Assembly (NCBI RefSeq): GCF_900117455.1
Contig: NZ_FPHO01000003.1
Location: 868,001 to 932,000 of the forward strand
Source of the DNA: Hyphomicrobium sp. CS1GBMeth3
GTDB taxonomy: Bacteria > Pseudomonadota > Alphaproteobacteria > Rhizobiales > Hyphomicrobiaceae
Length of the DNA: 64,000 bases
Direction of reading: 5' to 3'
Below, one piece after another: positions 9,642 through 17,681 of this stretch. The position numbers and the translations under genes were made by a program. The stretch's first letter is position 1; every line of letters begins with the position of its first letter. The notes beneath the pieces are model-generated. The model worked only from the letters and a program-made list of their open reading frames with translations, was not told where the DNA came from and did no database searches.

Positions 9642-9689
9642 ATGTCGCAAGTTGCCGTCGCGCCCCTCCGCGTCGCTGCAGTCACCTGA
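9642..9689 (+). CDS. 15-residue leader ORF coupled to the ABC ATPase gene
   Basis: ATG at 9642 is preceded by a good ribosome site (GAGGGAAG, 9629-9636) and encodes MSQVAVAPLRVAAVT. Its TGA (9687-9689) overlaps the ATG at 9689 of the ATPase gene as TGATG, the classical arrangement for translational coupling. The ATPase start itself has no good Shine-Dalgarno sequence of its own, which strengthens the idea that ribosomes terminating here reinitiate. No function for the peptide is claimed; it could be merely a coupling device or a regulatory leader. Confidence 0.45.
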   Translation: MSQVAVAPLRVAAVT

Positions 9690-10528
9690 TGCTGCTGGTC
9701 TCGCATATGGCGAAACACGTCGAGGCCAAGTCTACCCCGTACGTTCGTCCCGTGGCGACCATGCGGCGCGTTTCGAAGACTTACCGCAACGGCACCATCG
9801 CCCTGTCGGACGTAAACCTGACTATCAAACGAGGAGAATTCGTTGCCCTACTCGGGCCTAGCGGCTGCGGCAAGTCGACGGCACTCAAGATCATCGCGGG
9901 ACTCAGCAAGCCGAGCACAGGCGAGGTCGACTGGCCGAGCTCGCGGATCGACAGCCGCGGACGCCCCGAGGCGGGGATCGGCTACGTATTTCAAGATCCA
10001 ACTTTGATGCCGTGGGCGACAATTTTCGGAAATGTCTACTTGCCGTTGCGGCTTGCCGGCATGTCGAAGCGCAAGGCCCGCGAGCGCATCATGGATGCCC
10101 TGGGCTCCGTCGGCCTGAACGACTTCTCCGAGGCGTATCCGCGCGAACTCTCGGGCGGCATGAAAATGCGCGTCTCGCTGGCTCGCGCGTTGGTAACCCA
10201 GCCCAAGCTGCTCCTCATGGATGAGCCGTTCGCGGCACTCGACGAAATCACGCGGCAAAGGCTCAACGACGACGTGCTCAGTCTTTCCAGAGCTGCCGGA
10301 TTGACGGTTGTTTTCGTAACGCATTCAGTGTTCGAGGCCGGCTATCTCGCCTCCCGCGTCGTCGTCATGCACAGCCGGCCGGGCCGGGTTGCGCACGAGC
10401 TGAAGGTTGAGGCACCGTGGCCCCGTTCGCAGAATTATCGCCTCACCGAAGGTTTCAACCGCACCTGCTCTGAAATCTCTCGACTGATGGAAGGCCGTGC
10501 CGCGTCTGCCGGAGTCGGGGACGCATGA
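9689..10528 (+). CDS. ABC transporter ATP-binding protein, SsuB/TauB/ThiZ family
   Basis: 279 residues from 9689 (273 if the ATG at 9707 is used). Walker A LLGPSGCGKSTALKIIAG, Q-loop YVFQDPTLMPW, signature LSGGMKMRVSLARAL and Walker B LLLMDEPFAALDE are intact. This is the cytoplasmic ATPase of a nitrate/taurine/sulfonate/pyrimidine-precursor type importer. It overlaps the following permease gene by 4 bp (ATGA), and the leader ORF overlaps its start. Substrate specificity resides in the binding protein two genes downstream. Confidence 0.93.
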   Translation: MLLVSHMAKHVEAKSTPYVRPVATMRRVSKTYRNGTIALSDVNLTIKRGEFVALLGPSGCGKSTALKIIAGLSKPSTGEVDWPSSRIDSRGRPEAGIGYVFQDPTLMPWATIFGNVYLPLRLAGMSKRKARERIMDALGSVGLNDFSEAYPRELSGGMKMRVSLARALVTQPKLLLMDEPFAALDEITRQRLNDDVLSLSRAAGLTVVFVTHSVFEAGYLASRVVVMHSRPGRVAHELKVEAPWPRSQNYRLTEGFNRTCSEISRLMEGRAASAGVGDA

Positions 10529-11349
10529 GGCAGGCTCCGGAAGAGTCTTTGATCCAGGAAAGGCGCCGCGCGCGCGTGGCAGCCATCGTGGTACCCGCGG
10601 TCACGCTGGCGCTTTCGCTCGCCGTCTGGGAGGCCTATGTCCGAATCGCAGCGGTACCGCAGTACATTCTGCCAGCACCATCCGTCGTGTTGGCGACCCT
10701 CTATAAGGACTGGCCGATATTGCTCCCGGCCCTCTGGGTCACGGTGCAGATCACGTTCCTCGCTTTGTTGCTGGCCTTGATCGGAGGGGTAGGCCTGGCC
10801 GTTCTGCTGGTCCAGTCCCGATGGATAGAGCTGGCTCTCTACCCTTATGCCGTCATCCTGCAGGTCACGCCCATCGTCGCTATCGCGCCGCTGATCCTGA
10901 TCTATGCGCCCAACACACAGGTGGCGGTGCTGATCTGTGCGTTCCTCGTCGCCTTCTTCCCGATCCTTTCCAACATGGTGCAAGGCCTCAAGAGCGTCGA
11001 CCATGATCTGATAAGCCTGTTCGCTCTCTACGGCGCTTCTCCGTGGCAGCAACTGCTCTTCCTCAAGCTGCCGGCCGCGACGCCATTTTTCATGGCCGGC
11101 CTCAAGATCGGTGGCGGCCTGGCGCTCATCGCAGCCGTCGTCGCTGAATTTGCTGCCGGCTCGGCCGGCGCCGGCTCTGGACTCGCCTATCGCCTGCTCG
11201 AGGCCCAGTACCGGCTGAATATTCCCCGCTTGTTTGCTGCTCTGCTGCTGCTCTCGGTCACGGGCATCGCCATCTTCGGACTGACGTCGCTCGCCTCGTG
11301 GCTGACCCTGCGCCGCTGGCATGCGAGCGAACTCCAGCGAGATGGCTGA
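10525..11349 (+). CDS. ABC transporter permease, SsuC/TauC/ThiX family
   Basis: 274 residues with about six membrane segments. The EAA-type cytoplasmic loop that docks the ATPase is visible (ALYGASPWQQLLFLKLPAA), followed by two helices typical of BPD_transp_1 permeases. Starts inside the stop of the ATPase gene (4-bp overlap). It forms the inner-membrane channel for the compound delivered by the downstream NMT1-type binding protein. Confidence 0.92.
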   Translation: MRQAPEESLIQERRRARVAAIVVPAVTLALSLAVWEAYVRIAAVPQYILPAPSVVLATLYKDWPILLPALWVTVQITFLALLLALIGGVGLAVLLVQSRWIELALYPYAVILQVTPIVAIAPLILIYAPNTQVAVLICAFLVAFFPILSNMVQGLKSVDHDLISLFALYGASPWQQLLFLKLPAATPFFMAGLKIGGGLALIAAVVAEFAAGSAGAGSGLAYRLLEAQYRLNIPRLFAALLLLSVTGIAIFGLTSLASWLTLRRWHASELQRDG

Positions 11350-11433
11350 CCATCGCATGACCGAAACCACGTCTGTCTATCGGGTCGGTAACGGCTCCGT
11401 CACAACCGGGAAACATTGCAAAGGACACATCAC

Positions 11434-12396
11434 ATGCTGAGAAAGACGCTGCTCGTAATACCCTTTTGCGTTGCGATGGCATTTCCCGCCGCGGCAGAGA
11501 CGCAAATCACTTTCGGCACCAACTGGCTGCCGCAGACCGAACATTGCGGCTTCTACCAGGCGCAGGAAAGCGGGCTCTATAAAGCCGCCAACCTCGACGT
11601 AAAGATCGCGCCGGGTGGTCCGGACATCAACGTACCTCTCATGGTGGCGAGCGGCCGCTATCAGCTTGGCATGGGCTCGAGCTTCACCACGCTCAACCTG
11701 CTTGCCGAGAAGATCCCGGGCAAAACGGTGGCGGCCTTCTTTCAGAAGGATCCTCAGACCATCGTCGTGCACTCCGGTCAAGGCGTCGAGAAGCTCCAAG
11801 ACCTATTGAAGAAGCCGATCATGATTGCCCGGTTCAGCCAGCAGGAATTCTGGCAGTTCCTGAAGGCCGAACATGGGTTCACCGATGAGCAGGTCCAGCC
11901 CTATACCTATTCCGCTGCGCCGTTCCTGGCTGATGAGAAAGCCGCACAGCAAGGCTACATTACCGAGGACGGCTTTCTGCTGGGTGCGCAGATGAAGCAG
12001 CCGCCGCTGTCTCTGCTGCTTGCAGACTATGGCTACCAGAACTACGCCACCACGGTCTTTGGCCATGGCGACTGGATCGAGAAAAATCGCGACGCCGTTG
12101 CCGCGTTCCTGAAAGCGACCGCTGAAGGCTATCGCGCTTGCATCGACGGCACCGCGAAAGACGCCAAAGCCGCAATCCTCGCCGCCAATCCCGATCATTC
12201 CGAAGGGCTCTACGATTACAAGCTCGCTCAGATGCAGAAGCTCAACATGGTGACAGGCGATGAAGGCCTCCCGATCGGTGCCCTTAGCCCCAAGCGGGTC
12301 GAATCGTTCTTCGCAACCATGTCCAAGGCCGGAGTCTACGCAGCGGACCTTCCGTACCGCGATGCATTCGACTTCACATTCGTTCCTGCCGAGTAG
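11434..12396 (+). CDS. ABC transporter substrate-binding protein, NMT1/THI5-like
   Basis: 320 residues from ATG at 11434, preceded by AAGGA at 11421; signal peptide ends at FPAAA-ET. The mature start ITFGTNWLPQTEHCGFYQAQ is the NMT1/THI5-like opening found in ThiY, RibY and related pyrimidine, flavin-precursor or aromatic-compound binding proteins (family: ..T.W.P...H.G.Y.A...G.y). The characteristic CCCFC iron motif of yeast THI5 is absent, as expected for a transporter. It captures the substrate in the periplasm. The ligand is unknown; a small N-heterocycle fits both the family and the neighbours. Confidence 0.9.
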   Translation: MLRKTLLVIPFCVAMAFPAAAETQITFGTNWLPQTEHCGFYQAQESGLYKAANLDVKIAPGGPDINVPLMVASGRYQLGMGSSFTTLNLLAEKIPGKTVAAFFQKDPQTIVVHSGQGVEKLQDLLKKPIMIARFSQQEFWQFLKAEHGFTDEQVQPYTYSAAPFLADEKAAQQGYITEDGFLLGAQMKQPPLSLLLADYGYQNYATTVFGHGDWIEKNRDAVAAFLKATAEGYRACIDGTAKDAKAAILAANPDHSEGLYDYKLAQMQKLNMVTGDEGLPIGALSPKRVESFFATMSKAGVYAADLPYRDAFDFTFVPAE

Positions 12397-12405
12397 GGAC
12401 TGAAG

Positions 12406-13374
12406 ATGTCAGAAATCACACTTCCTATCGTCGACATCGCTCCGTTCCTCAGTGGGAGCTCGGAGGATAAGATTCGTGTCGCCAGATCTTTCGGAAACGC
12501 CTTCGAGACCGTGGGCTTCGCCGTCATTGTAGGGCACGGCGTGCCTGAAGAACTGTTGACCGAGACTTACGACGTTATGACCCGTTTCTTCGACGAACCG
12601 CTCGAGACCAAGCTTAGCTATTCCCCGCCAGAGAAAACCAAGGGGCGCGGCTACTTGCCGATGGGGATCGAGAGTGTCGCCAAGACGCTTTCGGGCGAGA
12701 CACCACCGGACCTCTGCGAGGCGCTGGTGTTCGCTGCGCCCCATCATGAGGACGAGCTGGACCGAAAGCACAATTTCTATCCGACAAATCCGTCGGGTCT
12801 TACGGACCTGGTCTCGCACTACACCGGGGAGATGGTTCGCCTGAACGCTGACCTGATGCGGCTTTCGGCGCTCGCGCTCGACCTGCCCGAGGACTATTTC
12901 GACTCCATGTATGCCGACCCGGCCCTGACACTGCGCTTCGTCAACTATCCCGATCAGGAAGATGAACCCTTGCCTGGCCAGTTGCGCTACGGCGAGCACC
13001 ACGATTACGGCGCCATCACCATCCTGCGGCAGGACGCAGCGCCTGGCGGGTTGCAGGTGCGTGACTTCGACGGCATCTGGAAGGAGGCGCGCGTCGTGCC
13101 TCGATCCTTCGTGATCAACGTGGGTGATCTCCTGTCGCGATGGACCAATGACCGCTGGCGCTCCACCTTGCACCGGGTCTCCAATCCGTCGCGGAAGCTG
13201 ACCGGCTCGACGCGCCGGCTCTCAATGGTCGCATTCACCGGTCCTTCGGCAGATACGCTCGTCACCGCCATACAGACGTGCGTCGCACCGGAAAACCCGG
13301 CCAAGTACGAACCGGTCAACGCGGGCGACTACATCATGGCCAAGATCCGTGCGTCCCACGAAATCGGCACATAA
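12406..13374 (+). CDS. 2-oxoglutarate/Fe(II)-dependent oxygenase, IPNS-like fold
   Basis: 322 residues. N-terminal DIOX_N domain (LPIVDIAPFL) and C-terminal 2OG-FeII_Oxy domain. The iron triad is visible as H198-x-D200 (GEHHDYGAITIL) and H256 (STLHRVSNPS), and the 2-oxoglutarate carboxylate site as R271-x-S273. Family members hydroxylate or desaturate small molecules (gibberellins, auxin, thymine, ethylene formation). It begins 10 bp after the binding-protein gene, so it is part of the uptake operon and probably acts first on the imported compound. Confidence 0.92.
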   Translation: MSEITLPIVDIAPFLSGSSEDKIRVARSFGNAFETVGFAVIVGHGVPEELLTETYDVMTRFFDEPLETKLSYSPPEKTKGRGYLPMGIESVAKTLSGETPPDLCEALVFAAPHHEDELDRKHNFYPTNPSGLTDLVSHYTGEMVRLNADLMRLSALALDLPEDYFDSMYADPALTLRFVNYPDQEDEPLPGQLRYGEHHDYGAITILRQDAAPGGLQVRDFDGIWKEARVVPRSFVINVGDLLSRWTNDRWRSTLHRVSNPSRKLTGSTRRLSMVAFTGPSADTLVTAIQTCVAPENPAKYEPVNAGDYIMAKIRASHEIGT

Positions 13375-13387
13375 TGTAGATTGTACA

Positions 13388-14026
13388 TCAGTGTTTCATT
13401 GAAATTCGATAAACAGATGCGGGCGGTATGTTGCGGGAAGTCCAGCCGATGCGAACCGCTTTCAGCCCGAGCCGATCGAGGATCCGACGCGGAATGGGAC
13501 AACGCGGACCATAGGTGAACTGGTAGAACTTGCCGTCCTCACCCATGAGGCGAAAACTGCCCATGAGTATAGCGAAGACTTTTCGGGGTGACATGGAGAG
13601 CAGCGGCAGGCCACTGACGACGGTCCCTGCCGGTCGGCCCTCATAGGGCCGGAGCTGTCCAAGCCGCTGCGCATCCATCCAAAGCACGCGCGCTTCGGGA
13701 AAGCGGGTCTTGAGCATCGCCGCGAATTCGGAGCCGTATTCGATAAGCGTAAGGTCTCGCTCCTTGACACCGCGATCCAACAGGGCGCGGGTAAAGACGC
13801 CTGTCCCCGGCCCCAGCTCGATCACGGGACCGGTCGTGGACGAGATTTCCGACGTGATCAGGTCCGATAGCGCGTCGCTGGAGGGGATAATCGATGCCAC
13901 CTGCAGCGGATTCGCCGTCCACGCGCGAAAGAATGTGAACAGATCCGATTTCGTCGAAGGGGCATCCGACGCGGCACGGCACGTCATCGCAATCAACGGA
14001 TTGAAACTGCATTTGCTCGCGGTCAT
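13388..14026 (-). CDS. PmtA-like phospholipid N-methyltransferase (class I SAM)
   Basis: 212 residues from ATG at 14026; the longer frame to 14353 runs inside the SDR gene and is rejected. It has the PmtA-type opening FRAWTANPLQVASIIPSSDAL, the SAM motif VIELGPGTGVFTRALLD and the VSGLPLLSM segment that follows motif IV in this family. Rhizobial PmtA methylates phosphatidylethanolamine towards phosphatidylcholine; this protein may be a genuine PmtA or a paralogue with another substrate. It overlaps the upstream SDR gene by 4 bp, so both form one operon. Confidence 0.75.
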   Translation of the reverse strand: MTASKCSFNPLIAMTCRAASDAPSTKSDLFTFFRAWTANPLQVASIIPSSDALSDLITSEISSTTGPVIELGPGTGVFTRALLDRGVKERDLTLIEYGSEFAAMLKTRFPEARVLWMDAQRLGQLRPYEGRPAGTVVSGLPLLSMSPRKVFAILMGSFRLMGEDGKFYQFTYGPRCPIPRRILDRLGLKAVRIGWTSRNIPPASVYRISMKH

Positions 14027-14943
14027 TGGGTCCGTTCCTTCAAAAGCACGAGTTGCTCGGAGATATTCCAGAGGCGCGCTGCAACCTCGCCATCCAACGC
14101 TTGCTGCGGCGGCTTGGCGGGGGCTGGATACCCGCGCGTCTCGCTCAACTTGTCTGGCCCGTAATAGCCCCCAGCCCGGGCCGCGGGAGAGGTCGCTGCG
14201 AACAAGGTCGGCAGCGCGCCCTGTGGTGCGGGCTGGAAGAGGAACCACAGATACGATCGTGCGAAGCCCGCGACGCTCAGGCGGCCCACGCCATTGTGAA
14301 TGAGATCGGTGCGTGAAACACCGGGGTGCGCGGCGATACTCGCAATGTCCCACCCTGCCCTGTCGCTTCGGCGCTGCAGCTCGAAGGCGAACATCAAGTT
14401 CGCGAGCTTCGACTGAGCGTAGACCGACATGGGTTTGTAGGCGTGTATCGCCTGTAAATCGGTGAAGTCGATTGCGCCGCTCCGAGCTGCGACGCTTGAT
14501 ACGGTCACGATACGCGGGCTATTCCCCTCAATCAGAAGCGGTAAGAGCTCGCCGGTCAGGGCGAAGTGTCCGAGATAGTTGGTACCGAACTGCAGCTCGA
14601 ATCCATCTGACGTTTCCATCCTTGTCGGCGGCATCATGACGGCGGCATTGTTGATGAGCAGGTCCAGGCTGCTTCGTATCCGGCGCAGGCGCGTTCCGAA
14701 GGTCGCGATCGATTTCAGGTTAGCAAGATCGACAAGCTCGAACTGCACGATCGCATTCGGTACGGCCTCCCGAATACGAGTGACTGCTGCTTGCCCTTTC
14801 GCCGGATCACGCCCCGCGATGATCACGTCGGCGCCGGCGCGAGCGAGCGCAAGCGCTGTCTCGTATCCCAGGCCGCCGGTGCCGGTGATGACAGCGGATC
14901 GGCCGCGTTGAGGAGGTATGTCCGATGTCGTCCACTTAGCCAT
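14023..14943 (-). CDS. Short-chain dehydrogenase/reductase, retinol-dehydrogenase-like
   Basis: 306 residues from ATG at 14943 (MAKWTTSDIPPQRG). NAD(P) motif VITGTGGLGYETALALARAG (the usual G-x3-GxG region reads TGTGGLG), NNAA, catalytic Ser in VSSVAAR and Y-x3-K in YAQSKLAN. Length and motifs fit the RDH/WWOX-like SDR branch. It is divergent from a TetR regulator with a shared palindrome-containing promoter, so it is likely repressed by that regulator, together with the overlapping methyltransferase gene. Substrate unknown. Confidence 0.88.
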   Translation of the reverse strand: MAKWTTSDIPPQRGRSAVITGTGGLGYETALALARAGADVIIAGRDPAKGQAAVTRIREAVPNAIVQFELVDLANLKSIATFGTRLRRIRSSLDLLINNAAVMMPPTRMETSDGFELQFGTNYLGHFALTGELLPLLIEGNSPRIVTVSSVAARSGAIDFTDLQAIHAYKPMSVYAQSKLANLMFAFELQRRSDRAGWDIASIAAHPGVSRTDLIHNGVGRLSVAGFARSYLWFLFQPAPQGALPTLFAATSPAARAGGYYGPDKLSETRGYPAPAKPPQQALDGEVAARLWNISEQLVLLKERTQ

Positions 14944-14964
14944 GAGTTGCTCGCTCGCATTAAG

Positions 14965-15010
14965 ATTACACTCGGCGCAAAACATATATTGCACTGGGTG
15001 TAATTTTACA
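14965..15010. promoter_or_regulatory. Divergent promoter with TetR-type operator candidates
   Basis: The gap between SDR and tetR contains the tight palindrome TGTAA-TT-TTACA at 14999-15010. It also holds a wider near-perfect repeat, ATTACACTC (14965-14973) and GGGTGTAAT (14996-15004). TetR regulators usually bind such dyads next to their own gene, so autoregulation plus control of the SDR-methyltransferase operon is likely. Confidence 0.45.
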
Positions 15011-15038
15011 ATGTGTGCGATTCATGGCAAGGTGGGGC

Positions 15039-15644
15039 ATGGAAAATGACCCACCAGAGACAGAGGAAGAGCCGGAAGGCCTGCGGGAGAAAAAGCGCCG
15101 GGAGACGCTGCAGCGCATCGCTGACACCGGGCTCAGACTTTTCGTTGCAAATGGTTTCGAGGCAACGACACTCGACGCCATTGCCGAGGCTGCAGGTATT
15201 TCACGCAGGACCATCTTCTATTACTTCAAATCCAAGGAAGAGATTCTGCTGACGTGGCAGCGCGGCGTTCCGGAGATCATCCGCACGGCGGTGCTTCAGG
15301 AGTCGACGGACCAGCCTCCACTCGATGCCGTGTGTAATGCGTTTCTGAAGCTCGCCGCAGCCTACAGCTCGGAGCATATGATCGTCGTTGACCGGCTGAT
15401 GCGATCGACGGAGCAACTGGTCGCCGCCAAACACGCAAAGTATGTGCTGCAGGAGCAAGCGTTGTTTGAAGCGCTGTGCCAGATGTGGCCCCAGGCGAAA
15501 AGGCGAAATGGGTTGCGGATCGTTGCGATGGCTTCGATTGGCGCGATGCGCCTCGCCATCGAAGCCTGGGTCGAAGCGGGTGGCAAACAGCCAATCGAAA
15601 AATATCTGCGGGAGGCGTTTGCCGCTTTGAAGTCGGAGATCTGA
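15039..15644 (+). CDS. TetR/AcrR family transcriptional regulator
   Basis: 201 residues from ATG at 15039, with AAGGTGG just upstream; ATG at 15024 or GTG at 15015 are alternatives. N-terminal HTH: LFVANGFEATTLDAIAEAAGI followed by SRRTIFYYFKSKEEIL, a textbook TetR_N domain. The C-terminal ligand-binding part is not assignable. It is divergent from the SDR-PmtA-like operon and probably controls it. Confidence 0.9.
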   Translation: MENDPPETEEEPEGLREKKRRETLQRIADTGLRLFVANGFEATTLDAIAEAAGISRRTIFYYFKSKEEILLTWQRGVPEIIRTAVLQESTDQPPLDAVCNAFLKLAAAYSSEHMIVVDRLMRSTEQLVAAKHAKYVLQEQALFEALCQMWPQAKRRNGLRIVAMASIGAMRLAIEAWVEAGGKQPIEKYLREAFAALKSEI

Positions 15645-15825
15645 TGGAGTGTCGCTTGAAAAGCGTCCTGGCTCCGCGGCTGGCCATCTCTGACTCCCCC
15701 GCTTAGATACAAAATCCCAACAGCAGCCTTCCCGACGCTCCAGGCACTCGGCGCGAACGCGGCCACGTGGCCCGTTCGCAACCGAGCTGAATCTAATCTG
15801 CAATGTGGCCACAGAAGCTGCAGAC

Positions 15826-16569
15826 TTAGCTGACGTGCGCCAGCGCCACGGCGTCAGGGCCTGCGGGATATCTCAGCCGCGCGGAGGCATCGTTCGCAGC
15901 GCGCCAAACGACTTCGGCTACATCGCGCTCCATAGTAACCGCGGTCGGCTGGCCGAAGGCGGCGAGTATCGAATGGGCGTAAGACGCGTACGCTTCCGGG
16001 ATCGCCGCCTCGATCGGCGTTTGCACGTTCTGGGTGAAGCGGGTCGACGGCCCATAGCCCGGCTCGACCAGCTTGACGCGGATGCCGAAGCCTTCGAGCT
16101 CGTGCGCGAGCGATCCGGTGAAACCTTCGATGGCGGTCTTGCTAGCCGTATACGCTGCGACAAGCGGCATCGGGGCCAGCGTGGCGCTGGACGTCACATT
16201 GACGATCACGCCGGAGCGACGCGCGCGGAACTGCGGGAGCACGGCTTGCGTCATCGCCATCACGCCGAACGTGTTGGTCTCGAACAAGCTGCGTACGACC
16301 GACATGGGGGTCGCCTCGAAGGCTCCGAACATGCCGATGCCGGCGTTGTTGACGAGCACGTCGATCGGACCGCTGGCTTCGAGAGCGGCGGCGATGCTTT
16401 GCGGCTTCGTGACGTCGAGCGCCAGCACGCGCAATCGGTCGGTTGCCGGCAGGATTTCTTCGCGCGGCGTGCGCATCGTCGCGATGACGTCCCAGCCCTG
16501 AGCGTGAAAGTGGCGCGCCGTCTCCAGGCCATAGCCCGAGGAGCATCCGGTAATCAGCACGGTTTTCAT
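15826..16569 (-). CDS. Short-chain dehydrogenase/reductase
   Basis: 247 residues. VLITGCSSGYGLETARHF (TGxxxGxG cofactor site), DVTKPQS, VNNAGIGMFG, catalytic Ser in NVTSSATLA and Y-x3-K in YTASKTAIEG, with the VEPGYG motif after it. Typical classical SDR, NADPH preference likely but not certain. It is divergent from the frameshifted AraC-type regulator gene, and the shared gap carries repeated GGACGAT half-sites, so it was probably that regulator's target. The 181 bp between tetR and this gene hold nothing I recognise. Confidence 0.9.
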   Translation of the reverse strand: MKTVLITGCSSGYGLETARHFHAQGWDVIATMRTPREEILPATDRLRVLALDVTKPQSIAAALEASGPIDVLVNNAGIGMFGAFEATPMSVVRSLFETNTFGVMAMTQAVLPQFRARRSGVIVNVTSSATLAPMPLVAAYTASKTAIEGFTGSLAHELEGFGIRVKLVEPGYGPSTRFTQNVQTPIEAAIPEAYASYAHSILAAFGQPTAVTMERDVAEVVWRAANDASARLRYPAGPDAVALAHVS

Positions 16570-16596
16570 CGTCGTCCCTCCTGGTTTGAACGACGC

Positions 16597-16643
16597 GGAC
16601 GATAGACGTTGCTTTCCGGACGATCTGCAATTGATCGTCCGGA
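16597..16643. promoter_or_regulatory. AraC-type operator candidates and 11-bp inverted repeat
   Basis: GGACGAT occurs at 16597-16603 and again at 16618-16624, exactly 21 bp apart, the helical phasing used by many AraC activators. The second copy is part of a perfect inverted repeat with arms TCCGGACGATC (16615-16625) and GATCGTCCGGA (16633-16643), 7-bp spacer. All lie between the SDR and araC-like start codons. Confidence 0.5.
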
Positions 16644-16665
16644 TTTCGTTTGTTAGCGTCCTGAA

Positions 16666-17572
16666 ATGGTCGATCCCCTTTCAGAAGTCATCGCGCTGCT
16701 GCGGCCTCGCACCGTCCTCTCCAAGATCATCAGCGGCGCTGGCCGTTGGGCGGTGCGCTATTCCGACTTCGGCCAGCCGAGCTTCTGCACCGTGCTCGAC
16801 GGGAGCTGCCGTCTTACCGTCGACGGCGAGGAGCCTCTGACGCTGGAAGCGGGAGATTTCCTGCTCCTGCCAAAGACACCCGGCTTCACCATGTCGGGAT
16901 TCAAGGCAGCTTCGGCGAAACTCATCGATCCCAAGGTGTTGCCAACCCCGACGCACGAGGTGCGTCATGGCGCACCGGATGGCGACCCTGACGTGCGCCT
17001 ACTCGGCGGATCCTTCGTCTTTGACTCAAGAGACGCCGATCTCTTGGTTTCGTTGCTGCCGACACTGGTGCATGTGCGTGGGGTGGAACGGCTCTCCACC
17101 CTCGTGCATCTCGTCCGAGATGAAGCAACTGCCGAGAGGCCCGGTCGCGATCTTGTCCTGGGGCGCCTCGTCGAGGTGATGCTGATCGAGGCGCTGAGAA
17201 CAATCCAAGGCGAAGCGGCACCGGCCGGGCTCTTGCGTGGCCTCGGCGACGCACGCCTTGCGATTGCGATACGGGAGCTGCACGCCGATCCCGCGCGTAC
17301 CTGGACTGTCGAGGAGCTTGCTAAGAAGGCAGCGCTCTCGCGCTCGGTGTTCTTTGATCGCTTTACAAACGCCGTCGGCGTCCCGCCGATGGAGTATCTC
17401 CTCGCTTGGCATGGCCCTTGCCAAGGACCTCCTGCGCCCACAGAACATCAGCCTCGCCGAAGTTGCAGAGCGTGTTGGCTATAGTTCCGCGAGCACGTTC
17501 AGCACGGCATTCAGTCGCTTTGTCGGGCAGCCTCCGAGCCGCTTTGCGCGAGAGAGCCTTGCAGAAGTTTGA
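16666..17572 (+). pseudogene. AraC family regulator (cupin_6 type) broken by a frameshift
   Basis: The first frame (16666 to about 17410) encodes an AraC cupin_6 domain (GRWAVRYSDFGQPSFCTVLDG, then LTLEAGDFLLLPKTPGF) and the first HTH (WTVEELAKKAALSRSVFFDRF) up to PPMEYLLAW. The second HTH (SLAEVAERVGYSSASTFSTAF) continues in a different frame from 17411 to the stop at 17572. The family normally reads YLLxWRMxLAxxLL here, so the break at CTTGGCATGG is a loss of two bases or gain of one. The shifted frame ends at 17484 without the second HTH, so the product should not bind DNA normally unless this is a sequencing error. Confidence 0.8.
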
Positions 17573-17663
17573 TATCGGCAGCGGGATCCCAAGCGGACCT
17601 TCATCCCGGCAAGGAATGGCACACCCGAGACAAACCGATCAAACTTGACATCGGAACCTAATT

Positions 17664-17681
17664 TGTAACTATAAAAGTTAC
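17664..17681. promoter_or_regulatory. Palindrome abutting a start codon
   Basis: Perfect 7-bp arms TGTAACT (17664-17670) and AGTTACA (17675-17681) with a 4-bp AT spacer, ending immediately before the ATG at 17682. A protein bound here would block transcription start or ribosome access. The region leaves no room for a Shine-Dalgarno sequence. Confidence 0.5.
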
